Shown here: positions 36,625-45,434 of the stretch, one piece after another | How positions within the stretch are numbered: the first letter of the stretch is position 1 | Layout: each line of letters begins with the position of its first letter | Assembly: GCA_947443645.1 (NCBI GenBank) | Contig: CANEXF010000009.1 | Location: 62,001-126,000 of the forward strand | Origin: Comamonadaceae bacterium | Lineage (GTDB): Bacteria > Pseudomonadota > Gammaproteobacteria > Burkholderiales > Burkholderiaceae_C | Length of the DNA: 64,000 nt | Direction: 5' to 3' | Made by a program: the position numbers and the translations under genes | Notes under the pieces: model-generated | Seen by the model: the letters and a program-made list of their open reading frames with translations, nothing else | The model's database searches: none | Told to the model about the DNA's origin: nothing

Positions 36625-37977
36625 ATGAGCAAAAAAGTATTTATCAAGACCTTTGGCTGCCAGATGAACGAGTACGACTCGGACAAGATGTCAGATGTGC
36701 TGCACGCCGCGCAGGGCTACGAAGCGACGCAAAACATGGAAGAGGCCGACCTGATTTTGTTCAACACCTGCTCGGTGCGTGAAAAAGCCCAGGAAAAAGT
36801 CTTCAGCGACCTGGGCCGCGTCAAACACCTGAAAGAAAAAGGCGTACTGATAGGCGTGGGCGGCTGCGTCGCCAGCCAGGAAGGCGCGGCCATCATCGCG
36901 CGCGCGCCCTACGTCGACGTGGTGTTTGGCCCACAAACCCTGCACCGTCTGCCCGATCTGCTGGAAAAGCGCGCGCGCCTGGGCAAGCCCCAGGTCGACA
37001 TCAGCTTTCCGGAAATCGAGAAGTTCGACCACCTGCCGCCAGCCCGCGTCGAAGGCGCAAGCGCCTTTGTCAGCATCATGGAAGGCTGCTCCAAATACTG
37101 CAGCTACTGCGTCGTGCCCTACACGCGCGGCGAGGAAGTCTCACGGCCGTTTGAAGACGTGCTGGTCGAAGTCGCCGGGCTGGCCGACCAGGGCGTGAAA
37201 GAAATCACGCTGCTGGGCCAGAACGTCAATGCCTACCGCGGCAAGATGGGTGACACGGCAGACATTGCCGACTTCGCCACGCTGCTTGAATACGTGCACG
37301 ACATTCCCGGCATAGAACGCATCCGCTACGTGACCAGCCACCCCAATGAATTCACGCAAAGCCTGATCGACGCCTATGCCAAGCTGCCCAAGCTGGTCAA
37401 CCATCTGCACCTGCCAGTGCAGCACGGCTCGGACCGCATTCTGATGGCCATGAAGCGCGGCTACACAGCCATGGAATACAAGAGCACGATTCGCAAGCTG
37501 CGCGCGATCCGCCCCGATCTGGCCATGAGCAGCGACTTCATCGTCGGCTTTCCGGGCGAAACCCAGGACGACTTCGACAAGATGATGAAGCTCATTGACG
37601 ACGTCGGCTACGACACCTCCTTTAGCTTCATCTACAGCCCGCGGCCGGGCACACCCGCGGCCGCACTGCATGACGACACACCGCACGACGTCAAACTCAA
37701 GCGCCTGCAGCAGCTGCAAGCCAGGATTGACGAGAGCGTGAGCGCCATCAGCGCCAGCCGCCTTGGCACGGTGCAGCGCGTGCTGGTCGAAGGCCCGGCC
37801 CGCAAGACGCCCAACGCCCTGTTTGGCCGCACCGAATGCAACCGCGCCGTGGTCTTCGAAGGCCCGGAGCGCCTGATAGGCCAGCTGGTCGACATCAAGA
37901 TCACCGAAGCACCGATGCGCTCACTGCGCGGTGAGGTGCTGATGCGGGATCAGCTGGAAGCACTGCCCGCGGCTTGA
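36625..37977 (+). CDS. miaB: tRNA-2-methylthio-N6-dimethylallyladenosine synthase
   Basis: Radical-SAM methylthiotransferase (450 aa) that modifies i6A37 in tRNAs reading UNN codons. The N-terminal domain holds three cluster-binding Cys (C12 in [10 protein letters not shown]49 in FNTCSVRE, about C82 in GVGGCVAS). The radical-SAM motif is C155-x3-C159-x2-C162 ([14 protein letters not shown]). A C-terminal TRAM domain follows. Length and motif set are complete. The gene stands between an exported protein gene and a large repeat block. Confidence 0.97.
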   Translation: MSKKVFIKTFGCQMNEYDSDKMSDVLHAAQGYEATQNMEEADLILFNTCSVREKAQEKVFSDLGRVKHLKEKGVLIGVGGCVASQEGAAIIARAPYVDVVFGPQTLHRLPDLLEKRARLGKPQVDISFPEIEKFDHLPPARVEGASAFVSIMEGCSKYCSYCVVPYTRGEEVSRPFEDVLVEVAGLADQGVKEITLLGQNVNAYRGKMGDTADIADFATLLEYVHDIPGIERIRYVTSHPNEFTQSLIDAYAKLPKLVNHLHLPVQHGSDRILMAMKRGYTAMEYKSTIRKLRAIRPDLAMSSDFIVGFPGETQDDFDKMMKLIDDVGYDTSFSFIYSPRPGTPAAALHDDTPHDVKLKRLQQLQARIDESVSAISASRLGTVQRVLVEGPARKTPNALFGRTECNRAVVFEGPERLIGQLVDIKITEAPMRSLRGEVLMRDQLEALPAA

Positions 37978-38600
37978 TGAGACTTAATCAAATAGGCCTG
38001 TAGCGCTTTGCGGACGAGCGCTGGCAGCTACTTATTTTGTAGCGGAGCGCCCTTCATCACCATGCCGGATTTCGCCCCGGTGGCGACTCACTTTCTCTTG
38101 CTTCGCCAAGAGAAAGTAAGCAAAGAGAAGGCGACCCTGTTCTTCGTCCCTTCGCTACGCTACGGGCATCTTGCGGTGCTCGGTCAAAGCGGGGTCTCGC
38201 TCGAACTCGCCTGCGGCTCAGACAATCGCGAGCCCTGATCCGCTTTGCCCTGTGCTCCTCAGCTCATCTCCAAGGGTTTGAATAGCCAAGACCCAAGGCG
38301 AAGTCCACAAATCGGTATTTCTCCCAAACCCGTCCTGGCTGGGCTGAGCAGCGCAGCAGCAGGTGGACAAGGGCAGGCGATTGTCTGAGGCTTTAGCCGA
38401 GTTCGAGCCTGACCCCACCTGCTGCGAGCCGCGCAAGGCAAAGTTATTGGGGCCAGACCCCAAAAACTTCCCAGACTGCGGGTCGCCTTTTCTTTTGCTT
38501 ACTTTGCTTTTGGCGAAGCAAAAGAAAAGTAAGTAGCCGCCGGGCTACCCCCGGCCGAGTCGGTGAAACCTAACTCACACCCAAGCACGCAAAACCGCGC
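37978..38600. repeat. Composite intergenic repeat block B (miaB-ffh gap)
   Basis: No gene is seen in these 623 bases. The left end carries the short repeat (ggcagctacttattttgtag, about 38023-38042). A perfect 11-bp hairpin follows at 38090-38117 (ACTTTCTCTTG, loop cttcgc, CAAGAGAAAGT). A related sequence lies in opposite orientation near 38480-38546, ending 'agccgccgggctaccc'. The two inverted copies enclose about 360 bases. Block A (20484-20872) shares the hairpin, the 'gtcgccttttctt' segment and the 'agccgccgggctacccc' end. It sits between convergent genes. Confidence 0.85.
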
Positions 38601-39959
38601 CTAGAACTTGGGCATGCCCTTCATGCCGCCCATGCGCTTCATCATCTTCATCATGCCGCTGCCCTTGAGCTTTTTCATCATGCCCTGCATCTGCTCGAAC
38701 TCATTGAGAAGGCGGTTCACCTCCTGCACGTGAACACCCGAGCCTGCGGCGATGCGGCGCTTGCGGGTGGCCTTGATGAGTTCGGGCTTGCGGCGCTCGA
38801 GTGGCGTCATGCTCTGGATGATGCCTTCCTTGCGCTTGATGTCTTTTTCAGCCTTGTCCATGTCGACCTGGCCCGCCTTGGCCGCCATCTGCGCGGGCAT
38901 CTTGTCGAGCAGGCTGGACAGGCCACCCATGTTTTTCATCTGTTGCAGCTGGCTCAAAAAGTCTTCCAGATCAAAGCCGCTGCCTGACTTGAGTTTGGCG
39001 GCCAGCTTCTGGGCGGCGGCCACGTCGACGCCGGCCGTGACCTGCTCGACCAGCGCAACGATGTCGCCCATGCCCAGAATGCGGCCGGCGTGGCGTTCGG
39101 CGTCAAAGACTTCCAGGCCGTCGAGCTTTTCGCTGGTGCCCGAGAACTTGATGGGTGCGCCTGTGATTTGTCGCACGCTTAAAGCGGCCCCGCCGCGCGA
39201 GTCGCCGTCGGTCTTGGTCAGGATGATGCCGGTCAGCGGCAACGCGTCCTTGAAGGCCTTGGCGGTGTTGATCGCATCCTGACCCTGCATGGCGTCCACC
39301 ACAAACAGCGTCTCCACCGGGTTGAGCACGGCATGCAGCTCCTTGATCTCGGCCATCAGGGCTTCGTCAATTGCCAGCCGGCCGGCGGTGTCGACCAGCA
39401 GCACGTCAAAGAAATGCCGGCGCGCGTAATCAATGGCGGCCCGCGCAATGTCAACAGGCTTCTGGTCTGGCGTACTCGGGAACCACTCGGCGCCGGCCTG
39501 CGCGGTCACGGTCTTGAGCTGTTCGATGGCGGCTGGCCGGTAAACGTCACCCGAGACGGTCAGCACTTTTTTCTTGCGCTTTTCAATCAGGTGCTTGGCC
39601 AGCTTGGCGGTGGTGGTGGTTTTGCCCGCGCCCTGCAGGCCGGCCATCAGGATCACCGCCGGCGGCTGCGCTGCCAGATTGATATCGCTGACGCCCTCGC
39701 CCATGGTGGCGGCGAGCTCGCGACTGACAATGCCCACCAGCGCCTGGCCGGGTGACAGCGAGCCCAGCACTTCCTGGCCCAGAGCCTTGTCCTTGACGCG
39801 GGCAATGAAGTCGCGCACCACCGGCAGAGCCACGTCGGCCTCCAGCAAGGCCATGCGAACTTCGCGCAGCATGTCCTGCACATTGGCCTCGGTGATGCGG
39901 GCCTGGCCACGCATTTCCTTGACGAGGCGGGAGAGTTTGTCGGTAAGTGCTGAGGCCAT
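38601..39959 (-). CDS. ffh: Signal recognition particle protein Ffh
   Basis: GTPase (452 aa) that binds 4.5S RNA and signal sequences of nascent membrane proteins. It has the N domain, GTPase motifs GLQGAGKTTTTAKLA and DTAGRLAIDEALM, the TKTDGDSRGGAALS block and a Met-rich M domain ending in runs of Met and Lys (MMKKLKGSGMMKMMKRMGG). The ATG at 39959 gives the canonical MASALTDKLSRL start; 33 upstream codons are not conserved-looking. It is divergent from the CcsA-like gene. Confidence 0.97.
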   Translation of the reverse strand: MASALTDKLSRLVKEMRGQARITEANVQDMLREVRMALLEADVALPVVRDFIARVKDKALGQEVLGSLSPGQALVGIVSRELAATMGEGVSDINLAAQPPAVILMAGLQGAGKTTTTAKLAKHLIEKRKKKVLTVSGDVYRPAAIEQLKTVTAQAGAEWFPSTPDQKPVDIARAAIDYARRHFFDVLLVDTAGRLAIDEALMAEIKELHAVLNPVETLFVVDAMQGQDAINTAKAFKDALPLTGIILTKTDGDSRGGAALSVRQITGAPIKFSGTSEKLDGLEVFDAERHAGRILGMGDIVALVEQVTAGVDVAAAQKLAAKLKSGSGFDLEDFLSQLQQMKNMGGLSSLLDKMPAQMAAKAGQVDMDKAEKDIKRKEGIIQSMTPLERRKPELIKATRKRRIAAGSGVHVQEVNRLLNEFEQMQGMMKKLKGSGMMKMMKRMGGMKGMPKF

Positions 39960-40086
39960 GGGCAGGCTCCACGAACATGGAGCAATTAGTGGACGCGCCT
40001 GGAATTCATTTCCAGATGCACCCGGGGGTAGAAAAGAAGACTTGCGATGCCCGAGCAAAACCAGGTGCTCAAGCTAAACTGTGAGC

Positions 40087-40887
40087 ATGATTTTAGCTTT
40101 GAGTGCTTGGTGGGGTCTGGCGATGGCAATGGGCGCGGCTGCAAGCTATGGCGTGCTGGCGCTCACAACGCAGCGCCTGAGCCAGAAAACAATGCGCGCC
40201 GTGTTGTTTGCCGCCTGGCTGCTGCATGGCTTGATGCTGGCCGAAGGCCTGCTCGGCGAGCCGCCGCGCTTTGGTTTTGCGCCCGCACTGTCCATGACAG
40301 TCTGGCTGGTGGTGACGGTGTACGCGGTTGAAAGCCGTTTTTTTCCGCAGCTGCAAGCGCATTGGGCGCTGGCTGGCGTAGGCAGCGCGGCCGTGGTGCT
40401 GGCCGTGTTTTTCCCGGGCACGAGCTACCACATGATGGCCTCGCCTTGGCTGCCCCTGCACTGGGCGCTGGGGATTGCATCCTACGGCCTGTTTGCCGCT
40501 GCCGTGGTGCATGGCTGGTTGATGACGCGATCAGAACGCGCCATCCGGCTGGCTGCACCCAACGACGCCGGGGTTCCGCTGTTGACACTTGAGCGCCTGA
40601 CCTTTCGCCTGGTGGAGGCCGGCTTTGTGCTGCTGTCTGCCACCTTGCTGGTCGGCTGGCTGTTTGCAGAGCAACTCTATGGGCCCGGGCTGGCCTGGAC
40701 CTGGAACCACAAGACGGTTTTCTCAGTGCTGGCCTGGCTGACCTTTGCCGGCTTGCTGATAGGCCGGGCCAAGCTGGGCTGGCGCGGGCGCCAGGCCGTG
40801 CGGGTCTTGTATCTGGGGTCGGGGCTGCTGCTGCTGAGCTATGCGGGCTCGCGCTTTGTACTGGAAGTGGTTCTCAAGCGCATATGA
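40087..40887 (+). CDS. CcsA/YpjD-like cytochrome c assembly family membrane protein
   Basis: Multi-spanning inner-membrane protein (266 aa) with about eight hydrophobic helices. It includes the CcsA/CcmC-type text WLPLHWALGIASYGLFAAAVVHG and WTWNHKTVFSVLAWLTFAGLL, holding conserved His residues that could bind haem. In E. coli the homologue next to ffh is ypjD, whose role is unclear. I choose the ATG at 40087; a GTG at 40081 is possible. Its stop overlaps the start of the next gene by 4 bases, linking it to the PP0621-like gene and pilSR. Confidence 0.82.
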   Translation: MILALSAWWGLAMAMGAAASYGVLALTTQRLSQKTMRAVLFAAWLLHGLMLAEGLLGEPPRFGFAPALSMTVWLVVTVYAVESRFFPQLQAHWALAGVGSAAVVLAVFFPGTSYHMMASPWLPLHWALGIASYGLFAAAVVHGWLMTRSERAIRLAAPNDAGVPLLTLERLTFRLVEAGFVLLSATLLVGWLFAEQLYGPGLAWTWNHKTVFSVLAWLTFAGLLIGRAKLGWRGRQAVRVLYLGSGLLLLSYAGSRFVLEVVLKRI

Positions 40888-41123
40888 AATACCTGCTCAT
40901 CATCAGCCTGGCGCTGGTCGTTTTCTGGTTGTGGCGCAACAAACGGCGAGACGAGTTCAGCGAGAACGCAAGAAATTCGGCGTCCAAGCGCCAGCCGACG
41001 CTTGCAGCCACTGAAATCGTGGCCTGCGATGTGTGTCATGTGCATCTGCCGCGCACTGAAGCCTTGATGGGCCCGGACGGCGTGTACTGCTCCGCCGCGC
41101 ACCGGCAACAAGCTGACCGATAA
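40884..41123 (+). CDS. PP0621-family small protein
   Basis: Protein of 79 aa with one N-terminal membrane helix (YLLIISLALVVFWLW) followed by a short cytoplasmic domain holding a possible zinc-binding pattern: C-D-V-C-H (VACDVCHVHLPRTEA) and a later YCSAAHRQ. It matches the PP0621 family as I remember it. It is translationally coupled to the CcsA-like gene upstream, and its stop directly touches the pilS start. A role in pilus regulation is possible but only by position. Confidence 0.8.
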   Translation: MKYLLIISLALVVFWLWRNKRRDEFSENARNSASKRQPTLAATEIVACDVCHVHLPRTEALMGPDGVYCSAAHRQQADR

Positions 41124-42851
41124 ATGAGCGACGTTTCCAGTTCCTGGTTTGGATCTCTGGACAACTACTCTAGCGTCTGGGGTCCGCCAGACGGCGAACG
41201 CAAGCTGGGCTCTTTTGACCGACTTTGGCGCGCATTCATGACGGCACGGCTCGTCATTGCCAGCGTTCTGCTGGTTTTGCAGGGCTTCATCTTTGCACTT
41301 GGCACCGCCAGCAATGGCTGGTCAATCGCCGTATGCATCGCCTACCTGGGGGCCACGCTGGCCGTGCGTTTGTGGGCCAGACCCAAACCGCCAGGCAGCA
41401 CATTTGACGCGCAGTGGTTGTCCACCATAGGCGTCGATGTGGTGGCGTTTTCGGCGCTCAACTTTTTACTCTCCAGCGGCATCAACTACACGCCGCTGTT
41501 TGCCCTGCCAGTGTTGCTGGCCTCGGTCCTTGGGCCGCTGCTACTGGCCCTGGGCACAGCCGCAACGGTGACGCTGCTGCTGCTGTTTGACGCCTGGTGG
41601 ATATCGCTGCAGTCCATGGGGGAGCTGACCTCCAGGTATCTGCAGGCTGGCCTTAGTGGCTCGGGTTTTTTTGCCGTAGCCCTGCTGGCCAACCAGCTGG
41701 CTTTGCGGCTGGTGCGCGAGGAGCAACGCGCCAAAAGCAGCCAGTCGGTCGCGCGCATGCAGACCCAGGTCAATGAGCTGGTGATAGAAACACTGACCGA
41801 CGGCGTCCTGGTGATTGATGCCAATGGCATTGTGCGTTCGGCCAACCCGGCGGCCAGACGCATGCTGGAAATGCGCGTCAGCGCAAGCATGGCGCCCTTT
41901 TTTCTGGCGGGCGAGAAAGCCTGGCAATCGCTGGTCGAGATCATGCACGGCACCTTCATGCTGGGCGAGCCGCAAGAAGCCGATGTGAGCCTGGACTACC
42001 CGTCGGGCAACGCGCGACGACTGCATGTGCGCACCCGGCTGGCCAACTCGCATGACAACACGCATGAAAGCATGTGCGTGATGTTTCTGGAAGACCTGCG
42101 TGAGATGGAAGCGCGCGTGCGCACCGAAAAAATGGCCGCCATGGGCCGCATGTCGGCCGCTGTGGCGCATGAAATCAGAAACCCGTTGGCCGCCATTTCC
42201 CAGGCCAATGCCTTGCTTGAAGAAGATTTGCAGGAAGCCGGCCACCGGCAACTCACCGGAATGGTCAGGCAAAACGCGCAGCGCCTGGCGAAAATTGTCG
42301 ATGAAATCCTGAATATTTCGCGCGCCCAGGCGCTGGGCCCAGAGCAGCAGGAATCGTTTTTGCGTCTGGACGACACCGTCTCGCGCATCACCTCGGACTG
42401 GAGCCGGCAGACCGCGTCGACGCAGCTGACGCGGATCGCGACTGGCGCTGCCAATGCGGCCGTGGTCTTTGAGCTTGAGCACTTGCGCCGTCTGCTGATC
42501 AATCTGCTGGACAACGCCTTGCGTTATGCCAGCAAGTCCTTCGGCGCCATTGAAGTGGCAACAGAGATCACAGCCAGCGAGCAGGCCAGGCTTTGCGTCT
42601 GGAGTGACGGTCAACCACTTGAAAAATCTGTTCAGGCCCATTTGTTTGAGCCCTTCTTTTCATCCGAAAGTCGCTCCAGCGGACTGGGTCTGTATATTTG
42701 CAGGGAGCTTTGCGAGCGTCATGGGGCGCTGATTGGCTACCAGCGCACCACACGCCGAGGCCGGCAAGGCAATGAATTTTTTGTGATTTTCAAACCCATG
42801 GCGCCGTCCGCCGGCGTCAGCCCATCTTATTTTGATGCCCTGCCGCGCTGA
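41124..42851 (+). CDS. pilS: Sensor histidine kinase PilS
   Basis: Membrane sensor (575 aa) of the PilS-PilR pair that controls the sigma-54 promoter of the major pilin. The N-terminal third contains about six membrane helices; a PAS-like domain follows (ETLTDGVLVIDANGIVRSANPAA). The kinase core has the phospho-His in VAHEIRNPLAAISQA (about H349), an N-box NLLDNALRYASK, and SSGLGLYICRELCERHG. The pilS-pilR gap is 4 bases, so they form an operon. In Pseudomonas PilS senses PilA levels in the membrane. Confidence 0.94.
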   Translation: MSDVSSSWFGSLDNYSSVWGPPDGERKLGSFDRLWRAFMTARLVIASVLLVLQGFIFALGTASNGWSIAVCIAYLGATLAVRLWARPKPPGSTFDAQWLSTIGVDVVAFSALNFLLSSGINYTPLFALPVLLASVLGPLLLALGTAATVTLLLLFDAWWISLQSMGELTSRYLQAGLSGSGFFAVALLANQLALRLVREEQRAKSSQSVARMQTQVNELVIETLTDGVLVIDANGIVRSANPAARRMLEMRVSASMAPFFLAGEKAWQSLVEIMHGTFMLGEPQEADVSLDYPSGNARRLHVRTRLANSHDNTHESMCVMFLEDLREMEARVRTEKMAAMGRMSAAVAHEIRNPLAAISQANALLEEDLQEAGHRQLTGMVRQNAQRLAKIVDEILNISRAQALGPEQQESFLRLDDTVSRITSDWSRQTASTQLTRIATGAANAAVVFELEHLRRLLINLLDNALRYASKSFGAIEVATEITASEQARLCVWSDGQPLEKSVQAHLFEPFFSSESRSSGLGLYICRELCERHGALIGYQRTTRRGRQGNEFFVIFKPMAPSAGVSPSYFDALPR

Positions 42852-42855
42852 AAAA

Positions 42856-44349
42856 ATGTCTCTACAAACGCCCAGTACGCACCCACAGCCGCCACGCATC
42901 CTCGTAATTGACGATGAGCCGGATTTGCGCACCCTCTATGAGCTGACTTTGCTCCGCGAAGGCTATCGGGTGGAAGCCGCGGAGGATTTGGCGCAAGCGC
43001 GCCAGCAGCTGCAGGAAAACCGCTTTGACGCGGTGATTACCGACATGCGCTTGCCCGACGGCCTGGGCCTGGAGCTGCTGCGCGAGTTGCTGGCGCAGCA
43101 AAGGCCTGAGCGCTGCGTGGTCATCACGGCGCATGGTTCGGCCGAAAATGCCGTCGAGGCACTGAAGGCCGGCGCATTCGACTATCTGACCAAACCGGTT
43201 GATCTGAAACAGTTCAGAAACGTGGTCGCTTCGGCCATACAAGGCTCCAAGGTAGCTGCAGCTGCCGCAGAAGCCGAAGGCACCGGACTGGCGGCCACCC
43301 CGGGCGAGCAAGGCAGCCCGGGAACGTCTGAAAACCAGCCACGCAGCGGCAAATCGAGTCTGGCTGCCAGCGTACTGCAGCGCCTGGTCGGACATTCTGC
43401 GGTCATGCAGGCCGTCAAGTCGCGCATTGCCAAAGTGGCCGGCAGCATGGCGCCGGTGTTGATACAGGGCGAGTCCGGCACAGGCAAGGAACTCGTCGCA
43501 CGGGCGGTGCATGCATGCAGCCACCGCGCCAACGGACCGTTTATCGCTGTCAATTGCAGCGCCATACCGGAAAATCTGCTGGAAGCCGAGTTTTTCGGCG
43601 CACGCAAAGGCGCTTACACCGGTTCGGCACAAGACCGGCTCGGTTATTTCCAGGCGGCCAAAGGCGGGACCTTGTTTCTCGACGAGATTGGCGACCTGCC
43701 GCTGGCCATGCAGTCCAAGCTGCTAAGGGCCATCCAGGAGCGTGTGGTCAGGCCCCTGGGGTCATCGCAGGAGGAGACAGTTGATGTCAGGATTCTGAGC
43801 GCCTCCCACAAGGAGCTTGGCGCGGAGGTTGAGGCCGGACGGTTTCGCCAGGACCTGTACTACCGGCTCAATGTCATCGTGATCGAAGTCCCCCCGCTGC
43901 GCGAGCGCCGGGAAGATTTGCCCGAGCTCTGCGCGGCGCTGCTGGCCAGAATCTGCCAGGAGTCGGGTTTTAAGCTTCCGGTGCTCACGCCAGCCGTGCT
44001 GGAGCAGCTTGGCGACCACCCGTTCAGCGGCAACGTGCGGGAGCTGGAAAACATTCTGCACCGCTCGGTTGCCCTGAGCGAACACGGCGAGCTGGTGCTG
44101 GACGCAGCGCAAGCGCCATTGTCCAAAGGCCAGGAAACTGCGCTTGCGCCTACGCCAGCAGGCGTGCCTGACAATCTGCAGGACTACCTTGACGCGCAGG
44201 AACGGGACATCCTCTGCCAGGTGCTGCGTGAGACGCGCTTTAACCGCACTGCAGCCGCAGCCAAATTGGGCTTGAGCCTGCGCCAGATCCGCTACCGGAT
44301 TGCACGATTGAACATCACCATGCCCGATGGCGCGGAAGACCATGGCTGA
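42856..44349 (+). CDS. pilR: Sigma-54 response regulator PilR
   Basis: Three-domain activator (497 aa): receiver with IDDEPD and phospho-Asp in AVITDMRLPDG (about residue 61), AAA+ domain with Walker A GESGTGKE (about 205) and DEIGDLPL Walker B, and a C-terminal Fis-type HTH (RTAAAAKLGLSLRQIRYRIARL). The sigma-54-contacting loop reads GAYTGS instead of the common GAFTGA; the critical Thr is kept. The ATG at 42856 follows the pilS stop closely and gives a normal N-terminus. Its end overlaps ampD by 8 bases. Confidence 0.94.
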   Translation: MSLQTPSTHPQPPRILVIDDEPDLRTLYELTLLREGYRVEAAEDLAQARQQLQENRFDAVITDMRLPDGLGLELLRELLAQQRPERCVVITAHGSAENAVEALKAGAFDYLTKPVDLKQFRNVVASAIQGSKVAAAAAEAEGTGLAATPGEQGSPGTSENQPRSGKSSLAASVLQRLVGHSAVMQAVKSRIAKVAGSMAPVLIQGESGTGKELVARAVHACSHRANGPFIAVNCSAIPENLLEAEFFGARKGAYTGSAQDRLGYFQAAKGGTLFLDEIGDLPLAMQSKLLRAIQERVVRPLGSSQEETVDVRILSASHKELGAEVEAGRFRQDLYYRLNVIVIEVPPLRERREDLPELCAALLARICQESGFKLPVLTPAVLEQLGDHPFSGNVRELENILHRSVALSEHGELVLDAAQAPLSKGQETALAPTPAGVPDNLQDYLDAQERDILCQVLRETRFNRTAAAAKLGLSLRQIRYRIARLNITMPDGAEDHG

Positions 44350-44926
44350 AACTGGCGCCGCCGCGCTCTGGCAGCAGGGCTGGTACCGCTATGCCAGGGC
44401 CATGGCCTCGCCCAACTTCGGCGCGCGACCCGATCAGGCCAGTATTGACCTGCTGGTGCTCCACTCGATCAGCCTGCCGCCTGGAGAATTCGGCAACGGC
44501 CAGGTGCAGCGCCTGTTCACCAACCAGCTGGACTGGGACGCCCATCCCTACTTTCAGGGCATACGCGGCTTGCAGGTCTCTGCCCACTTTTTCATCACCC
44601 GCACTGGCGAGCTTTGGCAGTTTGTCAGCTGCCAGGACCGGGCCTGGCATGCCGGGCAGTCAAGCTACCGGGGCCGGAGCAAATGCAACGACGACTCGAT
44701 TGGCATTGAGCTGGAGGGACTAGAAGGCGGTCTTTTCGAAGCGCCGCAGTATGAAACCCTGACGGCGCTGTGCGCAGCCGTCATGGCGCACTATCCAATT
44801 GCGCACATTGCGGGACACGAGCACATCGCAGCGGGTCGAAAGCAGGACCCGGGCCCAGGTTTTGACTGGCCTTTGCTGAAGCAGGCGCTGGCGGCACCCG
44901 AGCCTTTTTTTCCGCCGTCAACGTAA
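44342..44926 (+). CDS. ampD: 1,6-anhydro-N-acetylmuramyl-L-alanine amidase AmpD
   Basis: Cytoplasmic zinc amidase (194 aa) of peptidoglycan recycling; in relatives it also sets the level of inducers of AmpC beta-lactamase. Zinc and catalytic residues are visible in LVLHSISLPPGEF, SIGIELEGLEG and IAGHEHIAAGRKQDPGPGFDW. The N-terminus (GWYRYARAMASPNFGARP) is typical. The start at 44342 overlaps pilR, suggesting read-through from the pilSR operon. Confidence 0.95.
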   Translation: MAETGAAALWQQGWYRYARAMASPNFGARPDQASIDLLVLHSISLPPGEFGNGQVQRLFTNQLDWDAHPYFQGIRGLQVSAHFFITRTGELWQFVSCQDRAWHAGQSSYRGRSKCNDDSIGIELEGLEGGLFEAPQYETLTALCAAVMAHYPIAHIAGHEHIAAGRKQDPGPGFDWPLLKQALAAPEPFFPPST

Positions 44927-45185
44927 CAAGCTCCTACAAAAAGCGGCCTGCTCACGCGCGCGGAAACAGGACTTTTGCGCAAGTTTTGCCGGCTAATCCA
45001 GGATTGGCGGGCATTGACAAACCAAAGCCTGCGCCAAGGCGCATAAACACTGCATATCGCCTACAAGATCCAAGCCCAGCAAGGCCCGCAGGGCTGTCAG
45101 CGGAAGGCCGCTTGGTCCGGCGCTCAAATGCACCTATTTGGACCTCGGCGTAACTAAAAGTTCTAGGTAAAAATACAGGGTCAAA
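44927..45185. other. Intergenic stretch upstream of the nrd control region
   Basis: No gene, RNA or known repeat is seen between the ampD stop and the nrd promoter region. It has no obvious terminator for ampD. Confidence 0.6.
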
Positions 45186-45201
45186 ACACTACCTGTAGTG
45201 C
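45186..45201. promoter_or_regulatory. NrdR box 1
   Basis: ACACTACCTGTAGTGC closely resembles the NrdR consensus (ACACWATATATWGTGT). It lies just upstream of the -35 hexamer. NrdR is a zinc-finger/ATP-cone repressor of ribonucleotide reductase genes that binds paired boxes. Confidence 0.85.
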
Positions 45202-45230
45202 TTGAATTCACATCAGACCCTAGGTATAGT
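45202..45230 (+). promoter_or_regulatory. Sigma-70-type promoter of nrdA
   Basis: TTGAAT at 45202-45207 and TATAGT at 45225-45230, spaced by exactly 17 bases. The -35 follows NrdR box 1 directly and the -10 is inside box 2, so NrdR binding should block polymerase. The nrdA ATG is about 205 bases downstream, giving a long leader. Confidence 0.75.
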
Positions 45231-45232
45231 GT
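45217..45232. promoter_or_regulatory. NrdR box 2
   Basis: ACCCTAGGTATAGTGT is the second NrdR-like box. Its start is 31 bases after that of box 1, about three DNA turns, which is the characteristic tandem spacing. It overlaps the -10 hexamer. Confidence 0.85.
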
Positions 45233-45434
45233 GCAGACCCGCTCAGGTTTGGTGTCAATCAGACGCTCAAAAAGTGCTCTTCTGGTCAACGTTGAGCCCC
45301 TGGCTTCAACGATCAACAGCAAATGAGCCGGTGTTCCAAGTGCCTTTGAAAGTCTTGCGTACCACGTCAAACCAGCCGAATACACGCGTCACCGATCAGC
45401 AGAACAACGAATAGAAAAAGTCAAGAGGAAGCCC

